NCBI RefSeq assembly: GCF_041261205.1
Contig: NZ_JBGCCH010000001.1
Coordinates: forward strand, 434,001-498,000
Direction of reading: 5' to 3'
From: Catenulispora sp. MAP5-51
GTDB lineage: Bacteria > Actinomycetota > Actinomycetes > Streptomycetales > Catenulisporaceae
DNA length: 64,000 bases
The notes under the pieces were generated by a model. That model searched no databases. It saw only the letters and a list, made by a program, of their open reading frames with translations, and was not told the DNA's origin. Shown piece after piece: positions 16,182 through 25,184 of this stretch. The translations under genes and the position numbers were made by a program. Numbering within the stretch: the first letter of the stretch is position 1; every line of letters starts with the position of its first letter.

Positions 16182-17120
16182 ATGAAAGCACTGATCGCCA
16201 CCGGCAATTCCGCTCTGCCCGACTCCCTGGAACTCGCCGACGTTCCCGAGCCCGCCCCGAACGCCGACGAGGCCGTGGTCGCGGTCGAGGCCTTCTCCGT
16301 CAACCGCGGCGAGGCGATGCTCCTGAACGGTGCCTACGGCACCCCGGCCGACCGAGGCAGGAGGCTCGGGCAGGACATCGCCGGCGTGGTGGTCCAGGCA
16401 GCCGGCGACGGCTCCGGCCCGGCCGTCGGCACGCGCGTCGTCGGGCACCCGGAGGGCGCCGGCTGGGCTGAGCAGGTCGCCGTGCCGACCACCAAGCTCG
16501 CCGTGATGCCCATGGGCCTGGCCGCGACCACCGCCGCCACGCTTCCGCTGGCCGGACTGACGGCGCTGCGCCTGGTCCGGGCCGCCGGTGACGTCCTGGG
16601 CCGCAGAGCCCTGCTGACCGCCGCGGCCGGCGGTGTCGGCTTCTTCCTGACGGAACTGCTGGCCGGGGCCGGCGCCGACATCGTCGCGGTGACGTCGAAT
16701 CGGGCGCGGGCCGCGCGGCTGAAGGAATTGGGCGCGACAAAGGTCGTCGCGCGCGCGGCCGACGCCGAAGGCGCATTCGACGTGATCTTCGAATCCGTCG
16801 GCGGACGCGAGTTCTCCGACGCGGTCGCCAAGGCCGCGCCCGGCGCGACGCTGCTCTGGTACGGCCAGGCCGGATTGGAGCCGGTGGCGCTGGACTTCTT
16901 CGCCCTGATTCCCAGCACACCCCTGACGATCAAGCACGTCCCGCACTGGGTCTCGCCCACGACCGACGGCCAGGACATCGCCACCCTGGTCCGGCTGACC
17001 GCCGAGGGCCGGCTGCATCCGGAGATCGGGCGGATCGCCGACTGGCTCGACACCGCCAAAGCCCTGGATGACGTCTACGAGCGACGCGTCCAGGGCAATG
17101 CGGTGCTGACGATCGGCTGA
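16182..17120 (+). CDS. Zinc-independent MDR/quinone-oxidoreductase-like protein
   Basis: About 312 residues of the medium-chain dehydrogenase superfamily, quinone reductase type. It starts MKALIATGNSALPDSLELADVPEP, then has VNRGEAMLLNGAYG, GQDIAGVVVQAAGDG, a Rossmann motif (AAAGGVGFFLTELLAGAGADIVAVTS) and the end QGNAVLTIG. The structural-zinc Cys cluster of alcohol dehydrogenases is absent, so an NADPH-dependent reductase of quinones or enones is likely. ATG 16182 is taken over an in-frame start at 16155 because the latter would run into the operator region. It ends 7 bp from the convergent GH13 gene. Confidence 0.88.
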   Translation: MKALIATGNSALPDSLELADVPEPAPNADEAVVAVEAFSVNRGEAMLLNGAYGTPADRGRRLGQDIAGVVVQAAGDGSGPAVGTRVVGHPEGAGWAEQVAVPTTKLAVMPMGLAATTAATLPLAGLTALRLVRAAGDVLGRRALLTAAAGGVGFFLTELLAGAGADIVAVTSNRARAARLKELGATKVVARAADAEGAFDVIFESVGGREFSDAVAKAAPGATLLWYGQAGLEPVALDFFALIPSTPLTIKHVPHWVSPTTDGQDIATLVRLTAEGRLHPEIGRIADWLDTAKALDDVYERRVQGNAVLTIG

Positions 17121-17127
17121 GCCACAT

Positions 17128-18789
17128 TCACCGCAGCCAGACAGCCGCGTCCGGCGGCAGCATCCCCTCCACCAGATCCGTGCTCTGCAACATGATCTCC
17201 CCGTGCCGCGGCAGCTTGACGGCCGCCGACGACAGGTTCACCACGCAGCGGAAGGAGTCGCCTCTGACGAAGTCCAGCACCGCCTCGGCGCTCGGCAACC
17301 ACCGCATCGGCCCGTCTCCGAGGTCTGCTTCTTCGCGGCGGATCCGCAGTGCCGTGCGGTACAGCTCCAGCATCGAGCGGGGATCGCCGGTCTGGGTCTG
17401 GACGGTCAGTCCGGACCAGCCCGCCGGCTGCGGCAGCCACGGCTGCGCCGCGGCGCCGGCCGGCGAGAAGCCGAACGGCGCGGCCTCGCCGGACCACGGC
17501 AGCGGTACCCGGCAGCCGTCGCGGCCCGGGTCGGTGCCGCCGGTGCGCTGCCAGATCGGGTCCTGGCGCAGGTCGGACGGGATGCCCTCGACCTCCCACA
17601 GGCCCAGCTCGTCGCCCTGGTAGACGTACACCGCGCCCGGCAGCGCGAACGTCAGCATCGCCGCCGCCCGGGCGCGGCGGGTGCCGAGCTCGACGTCCAC
17701 CGGGCGGCCGTGTTCGCGGCGGTCCATGCCGAACGAGGTGTCGGCGCGGCCGTAGCGGGTGACGTGCCGGTCGACGTCGTGGTTGGACAGTACCCAGGTG
17801 GGCGGGGCGTCGACCGGCGCGTGGATGCGGATCGTCGCGTCGATGACGGAGCGCAGCTCGGCGGCGTCCCAGGCGCTGCACAGGTAGGGGAAGTTGAAGG
17901 CGCTGTGCAGTTCGTCGTCGTGGAAGTAGCGCGTGAAGCGCCCCGGGTCCGGGATCCACAGCTCGCCGATCAGTGCGCGGTCGCCGCCGTAGGACTCGGC
18001 GACCCGCCGCCAGGCGCGGTAGATCTCGTGGACGTCGTCGCGGTCCTCGTACGGGTGCGGGTGCGGATCGGAGGCCAGGTCGGGAAGCTCGGGATCCTTC
18101 GTCAGCAGGGCGGCGGAGTCGATGCGGACGCCGTCGGCGCCGCGGTCGAACCAGAACCGCAGGACGTCCTCGAACTCCGCTCGCACGTCCGGCGAGGCCC
18201 AGTTGAAGTCGGGCTGCTCGGGCGCGAACAGGTGCAGGTACCACTCGCCGGGCGTCCCGTCGGCGGCGGGGACCCGGGTCCAGGCCGGTCCGCCGAAGAT
18301 GGACTGCCAGTCGTTCGGCGGGAGCGCGCCGTCCTGGCCGCGTCCGGGACGGAACCAGAACCGTGCCCGCTCCGGTGATCCCGGCTCGGCGGCCAGCGCG
18401 GCCTGGAACCAGGCGTGCTGGTCCGAGCAGTGGTTGGGGACGATGTCGATGATCACCTTGATGCCGAGGGTGTGGGCCTCGGTGATCAGCGCGTCGGCGT
18501 CGGCCAGGGTCCCGAACGCCGGCTCGATGTCGCGGTAGTCGGCGATGTCGTAGCCGGCGTCGGCCATCGGCGAGGGGAACCAGGGATTGAACCAGATCGC
18601 CTGGATCCCGAGGTCCGCCAGGTACGGCAGCCTGGCACGGACCCCCGGCAGGTCGCCGACACCGTCGCCGTCGGAGTCGGCGAAGCTGCGCGGGTAGACC
18701 TGGTAGATCGCGGCGCTGCGCCACCATGCGGCGGCCGTCGGCGGCTCGGCGATGGCCAGTGCCGTGTCGGCGTCTTCGACGTAGGTCAC
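17128..18789 (-). CDS. GH13 alpha-glucosidase (first copy), cytoplasmic
   Basis: A 553-residue alpha-amylase-family enzyme of the alpha-glucosidase type (GH13_30-like). It has the four conserved regions: DIVPNH, GVRIDSAAL with nucleophile D224, LIGELWI with acid/base E276, and VLSNHD with D338. QPDFNWASPDV and the AIYQVYPRSFADSDGDGVGDLPGV start are typical of exo-acting alpha-glucosidases. There is no signal peptide, so it should hydrolyse imported oligosaccharides. It is the last gene of a leftward unit with two permeases and a binding protein, from which it is separated by 120 bp. It is a clear paralogue of the protein at 30784. Confidence 0.9.
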   Translation of the reverse strand: MTYVEDADTALAIAEPPTAAAWWRSAAIYQVYPRSFADSDGDGVGDLPGVRARLPYLADLGIQAIWFNPWFPSPMADAGYDIADYRDIEPAFGTLADADALITEAHTLGIKVIIDIVPNHCSDQHAWFQAALAAEPGSPERARFWFRPGRGQDGALPPNDWQSIFGGPAWTRVPAADGTPGEWYLHLFAPEQPDFNWASPDVRAEFEDVLRFWFDRGADGVRIDSAALLTKDPELPDLASDPHPHPYEDRDDVHEIYRAWRRVAESYGGDRALIGELWIPDPGRFTRYFHDDELHSAFNFPYLCSAWDAAELRSVIDATIRIHAPVDAPPTWVLSNHDVDRHVTRYGRADTSFGMDRREHGRPVDVELGTRRARAAAMLTFALPGAVYVYQGDELGLWEVEGIPSDLRQDPIWQRTGGTDPGRDGCRVPLPWSGEAAPFGFSPAGAAAQPWLPQPAGWSGLTVQTQTGDPRSMLELYRTALRIRREEADLGDGPMRWLPSAEAVLDFVRGDSFRCVVNLSSAAVKLPRHGEIMLQSTDLVEGMLPPDAAVWLR

Positions 18790-18909
18790 GGGGGTCCTGC
18801 TTTCTGGAGCTGGGTTTCAGGCAAGGGGGTACCGGCCGAACGGCTCGAGTGGGGGAGCAGTCCGATGGGGGAGTCAGGGGGAGTCAGGAGGAGGTGCCGC
18901 CGGTGCGGG

Positions 18910-19863
18910 CTATCCCTTCAGGCTGCCGGCGGTCAGACCGGACATGATGTTCCGCTGGAAGGCCAGGAAGAAGATGACGGCCGGGACGGCGGCGATGGCC
19001 GAGGCGGCGATCACCATGTTCTGCGGGGAGGTGTTCGCCGCGGAGGTGAGGCCGACGTTCAGCGTCTCGCGGGTCGGGCTGTAGCCGCCCTCGACCAGCT
19101 TCGGCCACAGGAAGTCCTTCCACACCGAGGTCACCGCGAAGATCGAGACCACCGCGAGGATCGGCCGCGACATCGGCAGCACGATCGACCACAGCGTCCG
19201 CATCCTGCCCGCGCCGTCGATCGCGGCCGCGGCCATCAACTCGTCCGGGATCGAGTCGAAGAACCGCTTGAGCAGGAAGATGCTGAAGCCGTTCGCCACC
19301 GACGGCAGCCAGATAGCGGCGGGGGAGCCGATCAGGTTCAGGTGGAGGACCGGCAGGTCCGCGACGGTGAGGTACTGCGGCACGATGAGCACCAGCGAGG
19401 GGATCATCAGCGTCGCCAGCATCATGCCGAAGACCGCGTTGCCGAACCGCGGCCGCAGCTTGGAGATCGCATAGGCGGCGGCGACGTCGAAGATGAGCTG
19501 GAACGCCAGCGCGCCGAACGCGTAGTAGAGCGTGTTCGCCAAGAGCCGCGCGATCCCGGTCCCGTTCCAGGCGTCGACGAAGTTGCCGGGGTGCACAGCG
19601 TGCGGGTAGAGCGTCGGCGGGCTCTGCACCGACTCCTTGGTCGACTTCAGACCGTCGGTGAACATGAAGTAGAGCGGTCCGAGGAAGATCAGCGTGAACC
19701 CCACGATGACCAGCGTCGCCACGGTCCAGTACGCGATCCGCCCCGAGCGGCGGTTCAGCGTGGCGGTGGAGACCAGGGTGCGGGTGGTGGTGTCGTCCAG
19801 AGGGGAGCGCTTGCGGCGCGGGCGGGCCTGGTTGATCAGGGCCCTGCTGGGCTGGGTGCTCAT
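18910..19863 (-). CDS. ABC sugar importer permease, MalG type
   Basis: About 317 residues with six hydrophobic segments. The inner-membrane component of a carbohydrate importer (CUT1 class), whose conserved EAA-loop is DELMAAAAIDGAGRMRTLWSIVLPMSRP. The sequence ends in the family-typical QRNIMSGLTAGSLKG. A cytoplasmic N-terminus of about 45 residues is Arg/Thr-rich. ATG 19863 begins MSTQPSRALINQARP. It lies 14 bp after the partner permease, so both are co-transcribed. No ATP-binding subunit is encoded in the window, so a shared ATPase (MsiK-like) is probably used, as is usual in actinomycetes. Confidence 0.92.
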   Translation of the reverse strand: MSTQPSRALINQARPRRKRSPLDDTTTRTLVSTATLNRRSGRIAYWTVATLVIVGFTLIFLGPLYFMFTDGLKSTKESVQSPPTLYPHAVHPGNFVDAWNGTGIARLLANTLYYAFGALAFQLIFDVAAAYAISKLRPRFGNAVFGMMLATLMIPSLVLIVPQYLTVADLPVLHLNLIGSPAAIWLPSVANGFSIFLLKRFFDSIPDELMAAAAIDGAGRMRTLWSIVLPMSRPILAVVSIFAVTSVWKDFLWPKLVEGGYSPTRETLNVGLTSAANTSPQNMVIAASAIAAVPAVIFFLAFQRNIMSGLTAGSLKG

Positions 19864-19877
19864 GTCGGCTCCGTCCT

Positions 19878-20873
19878 TTACTTGTCGCGGTCTCGGCTGA
19901 TCCACAGGTACAGGGCGGAGAAGACGCCCAGCACCAGCATCAGCAGCACCCCGAGCGCCGAGGCGCTGTTGTAGTTGCTGGATCCGGACAGGTTGAAGGC
20001 GTACTGGTAGATCAGGTTCACCACGGAGATGGTCGAGTTGCCGGGACCGGCGCCGCCGTTGGTGAGGATGAAGGGCTCGATGAACAGCTGCATCGTGCCG
20101 ACGATCTGGAGCATCAGCATCATCGACAGGATCAGCCGGGTCTGCGGGATCGTGACGTGCCGGATCCGGCCCAGGATGCTCGCCCCGTCCAGCTCGGCGG
20201 CCTCGTACAGCTCGCCGGGGATGTTCTGGAGCGCGGCCAGGTAGATCAGCGTCGTGCCGCCCATGTTCATCCAGGTGGACGCGATGACCACGGAGACCAT
20301 CGCGCTGCCGGAGGACTGCACGAACTGCGACGTCGGCAGGTGCATCAGGCGCAGCAGGTGGTCGAACAGCCCGGTGTTCGGGTCGTAGAAGTACTGGAAC
20401 AACAGCAGCGCGGAGGCCGGCGGCAGCATCACCGGCAGGTAGACCAGCACTCGCAGATAGCCGCGCGCGTGCCGCAGTTCGTTGAGGACGATCGCCACGA
20501 CGAACGGCACCGCGAAGCCGATCAGCAGCGCGAGCAGACTGAACTCCACGGTGTTCTTCCACGCCGCGGCGAACGTCGGGTCGTGCCAGATCCGGGTGTA
20601 GTTGCGCCAACCCACCCAGGTCGTCGTGGGCAGCCGCGTGACCGGGTCCCGGTGCGTGCCCTGGAAGCTCATGACGAACTCGCGGATCATCGGATACCAG
20701 GAGAACAAGGCGAAGCACAGCACGGCGCCGACCATGAACCCGTAACCGGCGAGGTTGCGGCGCACGCTCACCGCGAACCGGCGCCCGGGCGCCGGCGGAC
20801 CGCCGGCGGAAAGCCCGCGCAGGGACCGCTTTCCCGGTCTGAGGAGGATCTGTTCCGCCATCAACTGCTCCAT
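19878..20873 (-). CDS. ABC sugar importer permease, MalF type
   Basis: About 331 residues with six membrane segments and the EAA-loop GELYEAAELDGASILGRIRHVTIPQTR. The first helix is YGFMVGAVLCFALFSWYPMI, followed by VGWRNYTRIWHDPTF, typical of CUT1 MalF-type permeases. The start is uncertain: ATG 20873 (MEQLMAEQ), ATG 20861 (MAEQ, with GGAG just ahead) and a longer version from 20945 all share a frame. The longer version would include a four-unit 10-bp repeat and is less likely. It sits between the binding-protein gene and the MalG-type gene. Confidence 0.9.
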   Translation of the reverse strand: MEQLMAEQILLRPGKRSLRGLSAGGPPAPGRRFAVSVRRNLAGYGFMVGAVLCFALFSWYPMIREFVMSFQGTHRDPVTRLPTTTWVGWRNYTRIWHDPTFAAAWKNTVEFSLLALLIGFAVPFVVAIVLNELRHARGYLRVLVYLPVMLPPASALLLFQYFYDPNTGLFDHLLRLMHLPTSQFVQSSGSAMVSVVIASTWMNMGGTTLIYLAALQNIPGELYEAAELDGASILGRIRHVTIPQTRLILSMMLMLQIVGTMQLFIEPFILTNGGAGPGNSTISVVNLIYQYAFNLSGSSNYNSASALGVLLMLVLGVFSALYLWISRDRDK

Positions 20874-20900
20874 CGCTGAAAGGTCATGATCGCCTGCTGT

Positions 20901-20940
20901 GCTTTGTTCTGCTCTGCCATGCTCTGCCGTGCTCCGCTGC
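20901..20940. repeat. 10-bp tandem repeat, about 4 diverging copies
   Basis: Units GCTTTGTTCT, GCTCTGCCAT, GCTCTGCCGT and GCTCCGCTGC follow each other just upstream of the MalF-type permease gene, in the 122-bp gap after the binding-protein gene. Nothing else was recognised in that gap. Confidence 0.75.
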
Positions 20941-20995
20941 CCCACTGGGTGCCGCAGGACCGGACGTCAACAGATCCGGCCCTGCGGCGGCTTGT

Positions 20996-22396
20996 CTAGC
21001 CCGCGTTGGCGAGCAGCGTGTTGACCTGCGACTCCGCGGTCTTCAGCAGGCCCGGGATGTCCGCGTTCGGGTCGTTCAGGACGCTCAGCATGGTGGCGTC
21101 CAGCGTCTTGTAGACCGCCTGCGCGTCGGCCGGCTCGCCCATGCCCTTCTCGTGCGCGTCCACGAAGGTCTTGTAGTACGAGGTGTTCACCGTGGCGCTC
21201 GCGGCCTTCAGCGCCTCGTTCTTGTCCGAGGTCGCGCCGACCCAGTCCAGCGGCTCGGGGAAGCCGACCGGCAGCCCGTCGGCCTTGGTGCGCGCGTAGT
21301 TGAACTGGCCCTGGCCCGGCGTCAGCATCGAGAAGGAGATCCACTTGATGCCGGCCCGGATCTGCGCCGGGGTGTCGTGCTTGTTGAACATGACGTCGTC
21401 GCCGCCGGACAGCGAGCCGGCCGGGGTCCCGCTCGTGCTGGGCAGCGGGCCGACGCCGTAGTCGTCGACGTTGCCGCCGTCCTGGGGGACGATGACGTTG
21501 TACAGGTCGTCCGGGGAAGCGATGTACATGCCGAGCTTCCCGGCGGCCATCTGCTTCTGCAGGTCGCCCCACTTCAGCTGCTGGGTCGGGCTCATGCTGT
21601 TGTCGACGAAGCGCATCTGGTGCAGGGCCTGGAGCACCTCGGTGGCCGGCTGGGCGTTGAACGCCGCCTTGGTACCGTCCTCGTTGATCATCTGTCCGCC
21701 GTTGGCGTCGACCTCGGAGGAGAAGTGCCAGCCGCCGTTGTTGCCGGCGCTGTAGTCGCCGTAGCCGTAGACCCCGTTGCCCAGCGAGGTGATCGCCTTG
21801 GCGTCCTTCTCCACGTCCGCCCACGTTGTCGGCGGGTGGTCCGGGTCCAGTCCGGCCTGCTTGAACAGCTTGCGGTTGATGATCAGGCCCTGGGTGTAGA
21901 TGCCGGTCGGCAGGCCGTAGAGGGTCTTGCCGGCGGTGACGGCGGCGAGTGCGGAGGGCGCGAGATCGCTGAAGCCCGGGACGGTGGTGTCGTTGACGTA
22001 GGACGTGATGTCCGCGGCCTGCCCGGCGTCGAGCACCTGGTTCAGGTCGGTGAAGTAGGTGTGGAACACGTCCGGCTCGGTCCCGGCCCGCATCTGCGCG
22101 GTGAAGGTCGCGGTGTCCTCGCACGGATAGGTGTCGATGCCCTTGATCGTGATGTTCGGGTTGGCCTTCTCGAACGTCGCGACGTCGGCGAGCCACTCCT
22201 TGCGCTGCCCGGCCTGGCTGGTCGGCGGCTCGCACGGGACGCTGATCGTGACCGGGCCGTCGCCGCCGGCCGGCGCCGCGGCGTCCTTGGCGCCGCTCTT
22301 GCTGCTGGAGCACGCCGCGGCCGACAGTCCGAGACCGGCTATGAGGACGACGGCGGCCGCCGTGCGGACGGCGGGCCGCTGGGTGGAACTCTTCAT
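20996..22396 (-). CDS. Lipoprotein sugar-binding protein of ABC importer
   Basis: About 466 residues. A type II signal peptide ends in the lipobox GLSAAAC with lipid-anchored C29 (MKSSTQRPAVRTAAAVVLIAGLGL). The body has the family 1 solute-binding pattern: VTISVPCEPPTSQAGQRKEWLADVATFEKANPNITIKG at the N-terminus, the hinge region FHTYFTDLNQVLDAGQAADI, and LYGLPTGIYTQGLIINRKLF. It captures the oligosaccharide outside the membrane and delivers it to the two permeases downstream. ATG 22396 is preceded by AGGAAGG at good spacing; longer readings would bury the signal peptide. It is the first gene of the leftward transport unit and divergent from a LacI regulator. Confidence 0.92.
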   Translation of the reverse strand: MKSSTQRPAVRTAAAVVLIAGLGLSAAACSSSKSGAKDAAAPAGGDGPVTISVPCEPPTSQAGQRKEWLADVATFEKANPNITIKGIDTYPCEDTATFTAQMRAGTEPDVFHTYFTDLNQVLDAGQAADITSYVNDTTVPGFSDLAPSALAAVTAGKTLYGLPTGIYTQGLIINRKLFKQAGLDPDHPPTTWADVEKDAKAITSLGNGVYGYGDYSAGNNGGWHFSSEVDANGGQMINEDGTKAAFNAQPATEVLQALHQMRFVDNSMSPTQQLKWGDLQKQMAAGKLGMYIASPDDLYNVIVPQDGGNVDDYGVGPLPSTSGTPAGSLSGGDDVMFNKHDTPAQIRAGIKWISFSMLTPGQGQFNYARTKADGLPVGFPEPLDWVGATSDKNEALKAASATVNTSYYKTFVDAHEKGMGEPADAQAVYKTLDATMLSVLNDPNADIPGLLKTAESQVNTLLANAG

Positions 22397-22535
22397 CGAA
22401 CACCTTCCTGGCTTCAACACGAGGGATTGGGGGTGGCGCGATGGCGGTTTCGGGTGATCGGTTCGAAATCCCGCGGCGACATCATCGGCTTGCCGATGTC
22501 GAGTGGGCCTCACCGTAGCTCGCGTCAAACGTGTC

Positions 22536-22763
22536 CGCAAGATATCGATGAATCCTCGCAAGGACACGACTTCATTACGGCCGCCCTGTCAATAACGCCT
22601 CATATTCGGGCATTCCACCAGGTCGCGCCAGGTCGCCGGGCTGCGCCCGGGCCAGTGCCGAGCTCGCGTCCGGGCCGCGAAAATCTTCGGCACCGGCGCT
22701 CCGGTGGTCGGGTGGACGCCAAATTACGCTCAGGTTTCTGAACAGGCTGGTGCAAGTCTTTGC
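22536..22763. promoter_or_regulatory. Divergent promoter region with repeated TTGCG-core sites
   Basis: The 392-bp gap between the binding-protein and LacI genes carries CGCAAGATA (22536-22544), CGCAAGGA (22557-22564) and GCAAGTCTTTGC (22752-22763, an inverted repeat GCAA-N4-TTGC). Similar TTGCG cores occur before the second LacI gene (23897-23904) and before the GH87 gene. LacI-type proteins commonly bind such sites, so these are operator candidates. No gene was recognised in the gap. Confidence 0.5.
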
Positions 22764-22788
22764 GGGAGAGCGTCGTATCGTTGCGGCT

Positions 22789-23856
22789 ATGACTCCCACG
22801 CCAGCCCGCCGCCTCTCCGAAGTCGCCAAGAAGGTCGGCGTCAGCGAGGCCACCGTGAGCCGGGTCCTCAACAACAAGCCCGGCGTCGCCGAGAGCACCC
22901 GGGAAGCCGTTCTGACCGCGCTGGACGTCCTGGGCTACGAGCGCCCGACGCAGCTGCGCGGGGAGCGGGCCCGGCTGATCGGCCTGGTCCTGCCGGAGCT
23001 GCAGAACCCGATCTTCCCGGCCCTGGCCGAGGTGGTCGGCGGCGCCCTGGCACAGCGCGGCTTCACCCCGGTCCTGTGCACCCGCACCACCGGCGGCCTG
23101 TCCGAGTCCGAATACGTCGACATGCTGCTGGACCAGCAGGTCTCCGGCGTCGTGTTCTGCGGCGGCCACTACGCCGAGGCGGCCGCGCCGCACGATCACT
23201 ACCTGCGCCTGAGGTCCCGGGGCGTCCCGGTGATCGTGTTCAACGCGGCGGTCGAGGACCTCGGTTTCCCCGGTGTGTCCACCGACGACGAGGTCGCGTG
23301 CGAGCAGTCCTACGGCCACCTGGCCTCGCTGGGCCACGAGCGCATCGGCCTGATCGCCGGACCCGAGGACCACATGCCCTCGCGGCGCCGGATCGCGGCC
23401 TTCCTGGCCGAGGCCGAGCGCTCCGGGCGTTCCGGGGGCCGGCCGGGTTCGGGCGCGCGGCCGCTGTCCGTGGTCGTGGAGCACGCGCAGTTCTCGATGG
23501 AGGGCGGCCGGGCGGCGACCGCCCGCGCCCTGAAGCAGGGCGTCACGGCCGTGGTCTGCGGCAGCGACGTGCTCGCCCTGGGCGCGATAAGGGCTGTGCG
23601 CCGCGCCGGGATGGACGTGCCGCGCGACATCTCGGTCGTCGGATTCGACGACTCGAGTTTCATGAACTGCACCGACCCGCCGCTGACCACGGTGCGCCAG
23701 CCGATCGAGGCGATGGGCCGGGCGGCGGTGGCGATGCTCCTGAACCAGGTCGAGGGCGGGGGGACCGCTGTCGAGGAGCTGCTGTTCGAGCCCGAACTCG
23801 TGGTCCGCGGCTCGACCGGCCCGGTCCGCGATCCGAACGCCCAGGTCGCCGCCTGA
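22789..23856 (+). CDS. LacI-family regulator, first copy
   Basis: About 355 residues. An N-terminal LacI helix-turn-helix (LSEVAKKVGVSEATVSRVLNNKPGVAESTREAV) is followed by the hinge and a periplasmic-binding-protein-like sugar-sensing domain (LIGLVLPELQNPIFPALAEVV through DISVVGFDDSSFM and DPPLTTVRQPIEAMGRAAV). ATG 22789 is used; a start at 22750 would cover the operator candidate. It is divergent from the sugar-importer operon and probably represses it until an oligosaccharide appears. It is paralogous to the next gene along its whole length. Confidence 0.92.
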   Translation: MTPTPARRLSEVAKKVGVSEATVSRVLNNKPGVAESTREAVLTALDVLGYERPTQLRGERARLIGLVLPELQNPIFPALAEVVGGALAQRGFTPVLCTRTTGGLSESEYVDMLLDQQVSGVVFCGGHYAEAAAPHDHYLRLRSRGVPVIVFNAAVEDLGFPGVSTDDEVACEQSYGHLASLGHERIGLIAGPEDHMPSRRRIAAFLAEAERSGRSGGRPGSGARPLSVVVEHAQFSMEGGRAATARALKQGVTAVVCGSDVLALGAIRAVRRAGMDVPRDISVVGFDDSSFMNCTDPPLTTVRQPIEAMGRAAVAMLLNQVEGGGTAVEELLFEPELVVRGSTGPVRDPNAQVAA

Positions 23857-23928
23857 TTCATGGCGGTTGCTCGATTCTCGTCAGTGAATTCTTCATTTCT
23901 TGCGTAGATCGGTTGTACGCTGACCGCC

Positions 23929-24942
23929 GTGGCCACCAAACTCTCCGCCGTCGCCTCCTTCGCCGGCGTCAGCCTGGCCACGGTCCGCCGCGTCCTGAAC
24001 GACCACCCGTCCATCGCCCAGGAGACCCGGGACCGGGTCCTCACGGCGCTGGACGTCCTGGGGCACGAGCGCCCGGCCAAGTTCCGCCACGGCCGGGCCG
24101 GCCTGGTCGGGCTGGTCGTCCCGGATCTGCAGAACCCGATCTTCCCGGCGTTCGTGGAATCGGTCTCCGCCGGTCTGGTGAAGCAGGGCCTGATGCCGGT
24201 CCTGTGCACCCGGACCACGGACGGGGTCTCCGAGGCGAACTACATCAAGCTCCTCATGGACCACGACGTCGCCGGGATCATCTTCATCGGCTCCTCCTAC
24301 GCCGACGCGGGCCCGGAGTACTCCCGCGAGCTGCGCGAACGCGGCATCCCGATCGTGCTGATCAACGAGGCGGACAGCAACGAGGGCATCCGCCGGGTCA
24401 GCGTCGACGACGCCGCGGCCGTGGACCAGGCGCTGGACCACCTCGCCTCCCTGGGGCATACCCGCATCGGCATGGTTCTGGGGCCGGTCGGCCACATCCC
24501 GTCGGCCCGGAAACTCGGCGCCTATGTCGCGCACTGCGAACGCCACGGTGTCGAATCGGGCGCCTGGCGGGAACTGGTCGTCCACACGGGGTTCTCGATC
24601 GAGGACGGCCGGGCCGCGACGACCCGCCTGCTGGCCCCCGGTGTGATCTGTACTGCCCTGATATGCGCCAGCGACGCTCTGGCCTTGGGCGCGGTCCGTG
24701 CGGCGCACCGCCTGGGACTGTCCGTTCCCGGCGACCTGTCGGTCATCGGCTTCGACGACTCGCCCTACATGATCGCCACCGATCCGCCGCTGACGACCAT
24801 CCGCCAGCCGGTCCGGGCCATCGCGGCCGCCGCGGCTGAGTCCTTGAAGACGCAGATGAGCGGCCATGCCGTGCTCGGCGAGGAGACGCTCTACGAGCCG
24901 GAGCTGATCGTCCGCGCGTCCACGGGTCCTGTCCGGCACTGA
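23929..24942 (+). CDS. LacI-family regulator, second copy, altered recognition helix
   Basis: A 337-residue paralogue of the previous protein; they share PVLCTRTT, DLQNPIFPA/ELQNPIFPA and the sensing-domain end ATDPPLTTIRQPV. The recognition helix reads LATVRRVLNDHPSIA, with Arg where almost all LacI proteins, including its neighbour, have Ser (TVSRVLN). This could change the operator read. It starts at GTG 23929, with no obvious ribosome site, so it may be leaderless. The 72 bp between the two genes hold TTCTTGCG (23897-23904) and GTAGATC. Confidence 0.9.
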   Translation: MATKLSAVASFAGVSLATVRRVLNDHPSIAQETRDRVLTALDVLGHERPAKFRHGRAGLVGLVVPDLQNPIFPAFVESVSAGLVKQGLMPVLCTRTTDGVSEANYIKLLMDHDVAGIIFIGSSYADAGPEYSRELRERGIPIVLINEADSNEGIRRVSVDDAAAVDQALDHLASLGHTRIGMVLGPVGHIPSARKLGAYVAHCERHGVESGAWRELVVHTGFSIEDGRAATTRLLAPGVICTALICASDALALGAVRAAHRLGLSVPGDLSVIGFDDSPYMIATDPPLTTIRQPVRAIAAAAAESLKTQMSGHAVLGEETLYEPELIVRASTGPVRH

Positions 24943-25011
24943 GCGCCGCACGCCCCGCGTCACACCCCGCTGTCCTGTTCGCGCTGCTACGCGTGAGTTC
25001 CTGCGTTGGTG

Positions 25012-25047
25012 CGCAAGGAAATCCGTAGATCTTGACGACTTTTTGCG
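25012..25047. promoter_or_regulatory. TTGCG-core operator candidates before the GH87 gene
   Basis: The 242-bp gap after the second LacI gene contains CGCAAGGA (25012-25019, the same octamer as at 22557) and TTTTGCG (25041-25047). GTAGATC, also present before the second LacI gene, lies between them. Their position about 140 bp before the GH87 start suits regulation by one of the LacI proteins. Confidence 0.45.
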
Positions 25048-25184
25048 TTGACCTATGGACTTCGGGGTCGCCGAGTCGTACGGTTTCGCTGCACCACACC
25101 ACCTCGAAACCTTGACGTAACCCCGCCACCAGCGCGAAGGGTCACGCCTGGGTACCCCCATGCCCTCGTCAGGAGTACGTCACG

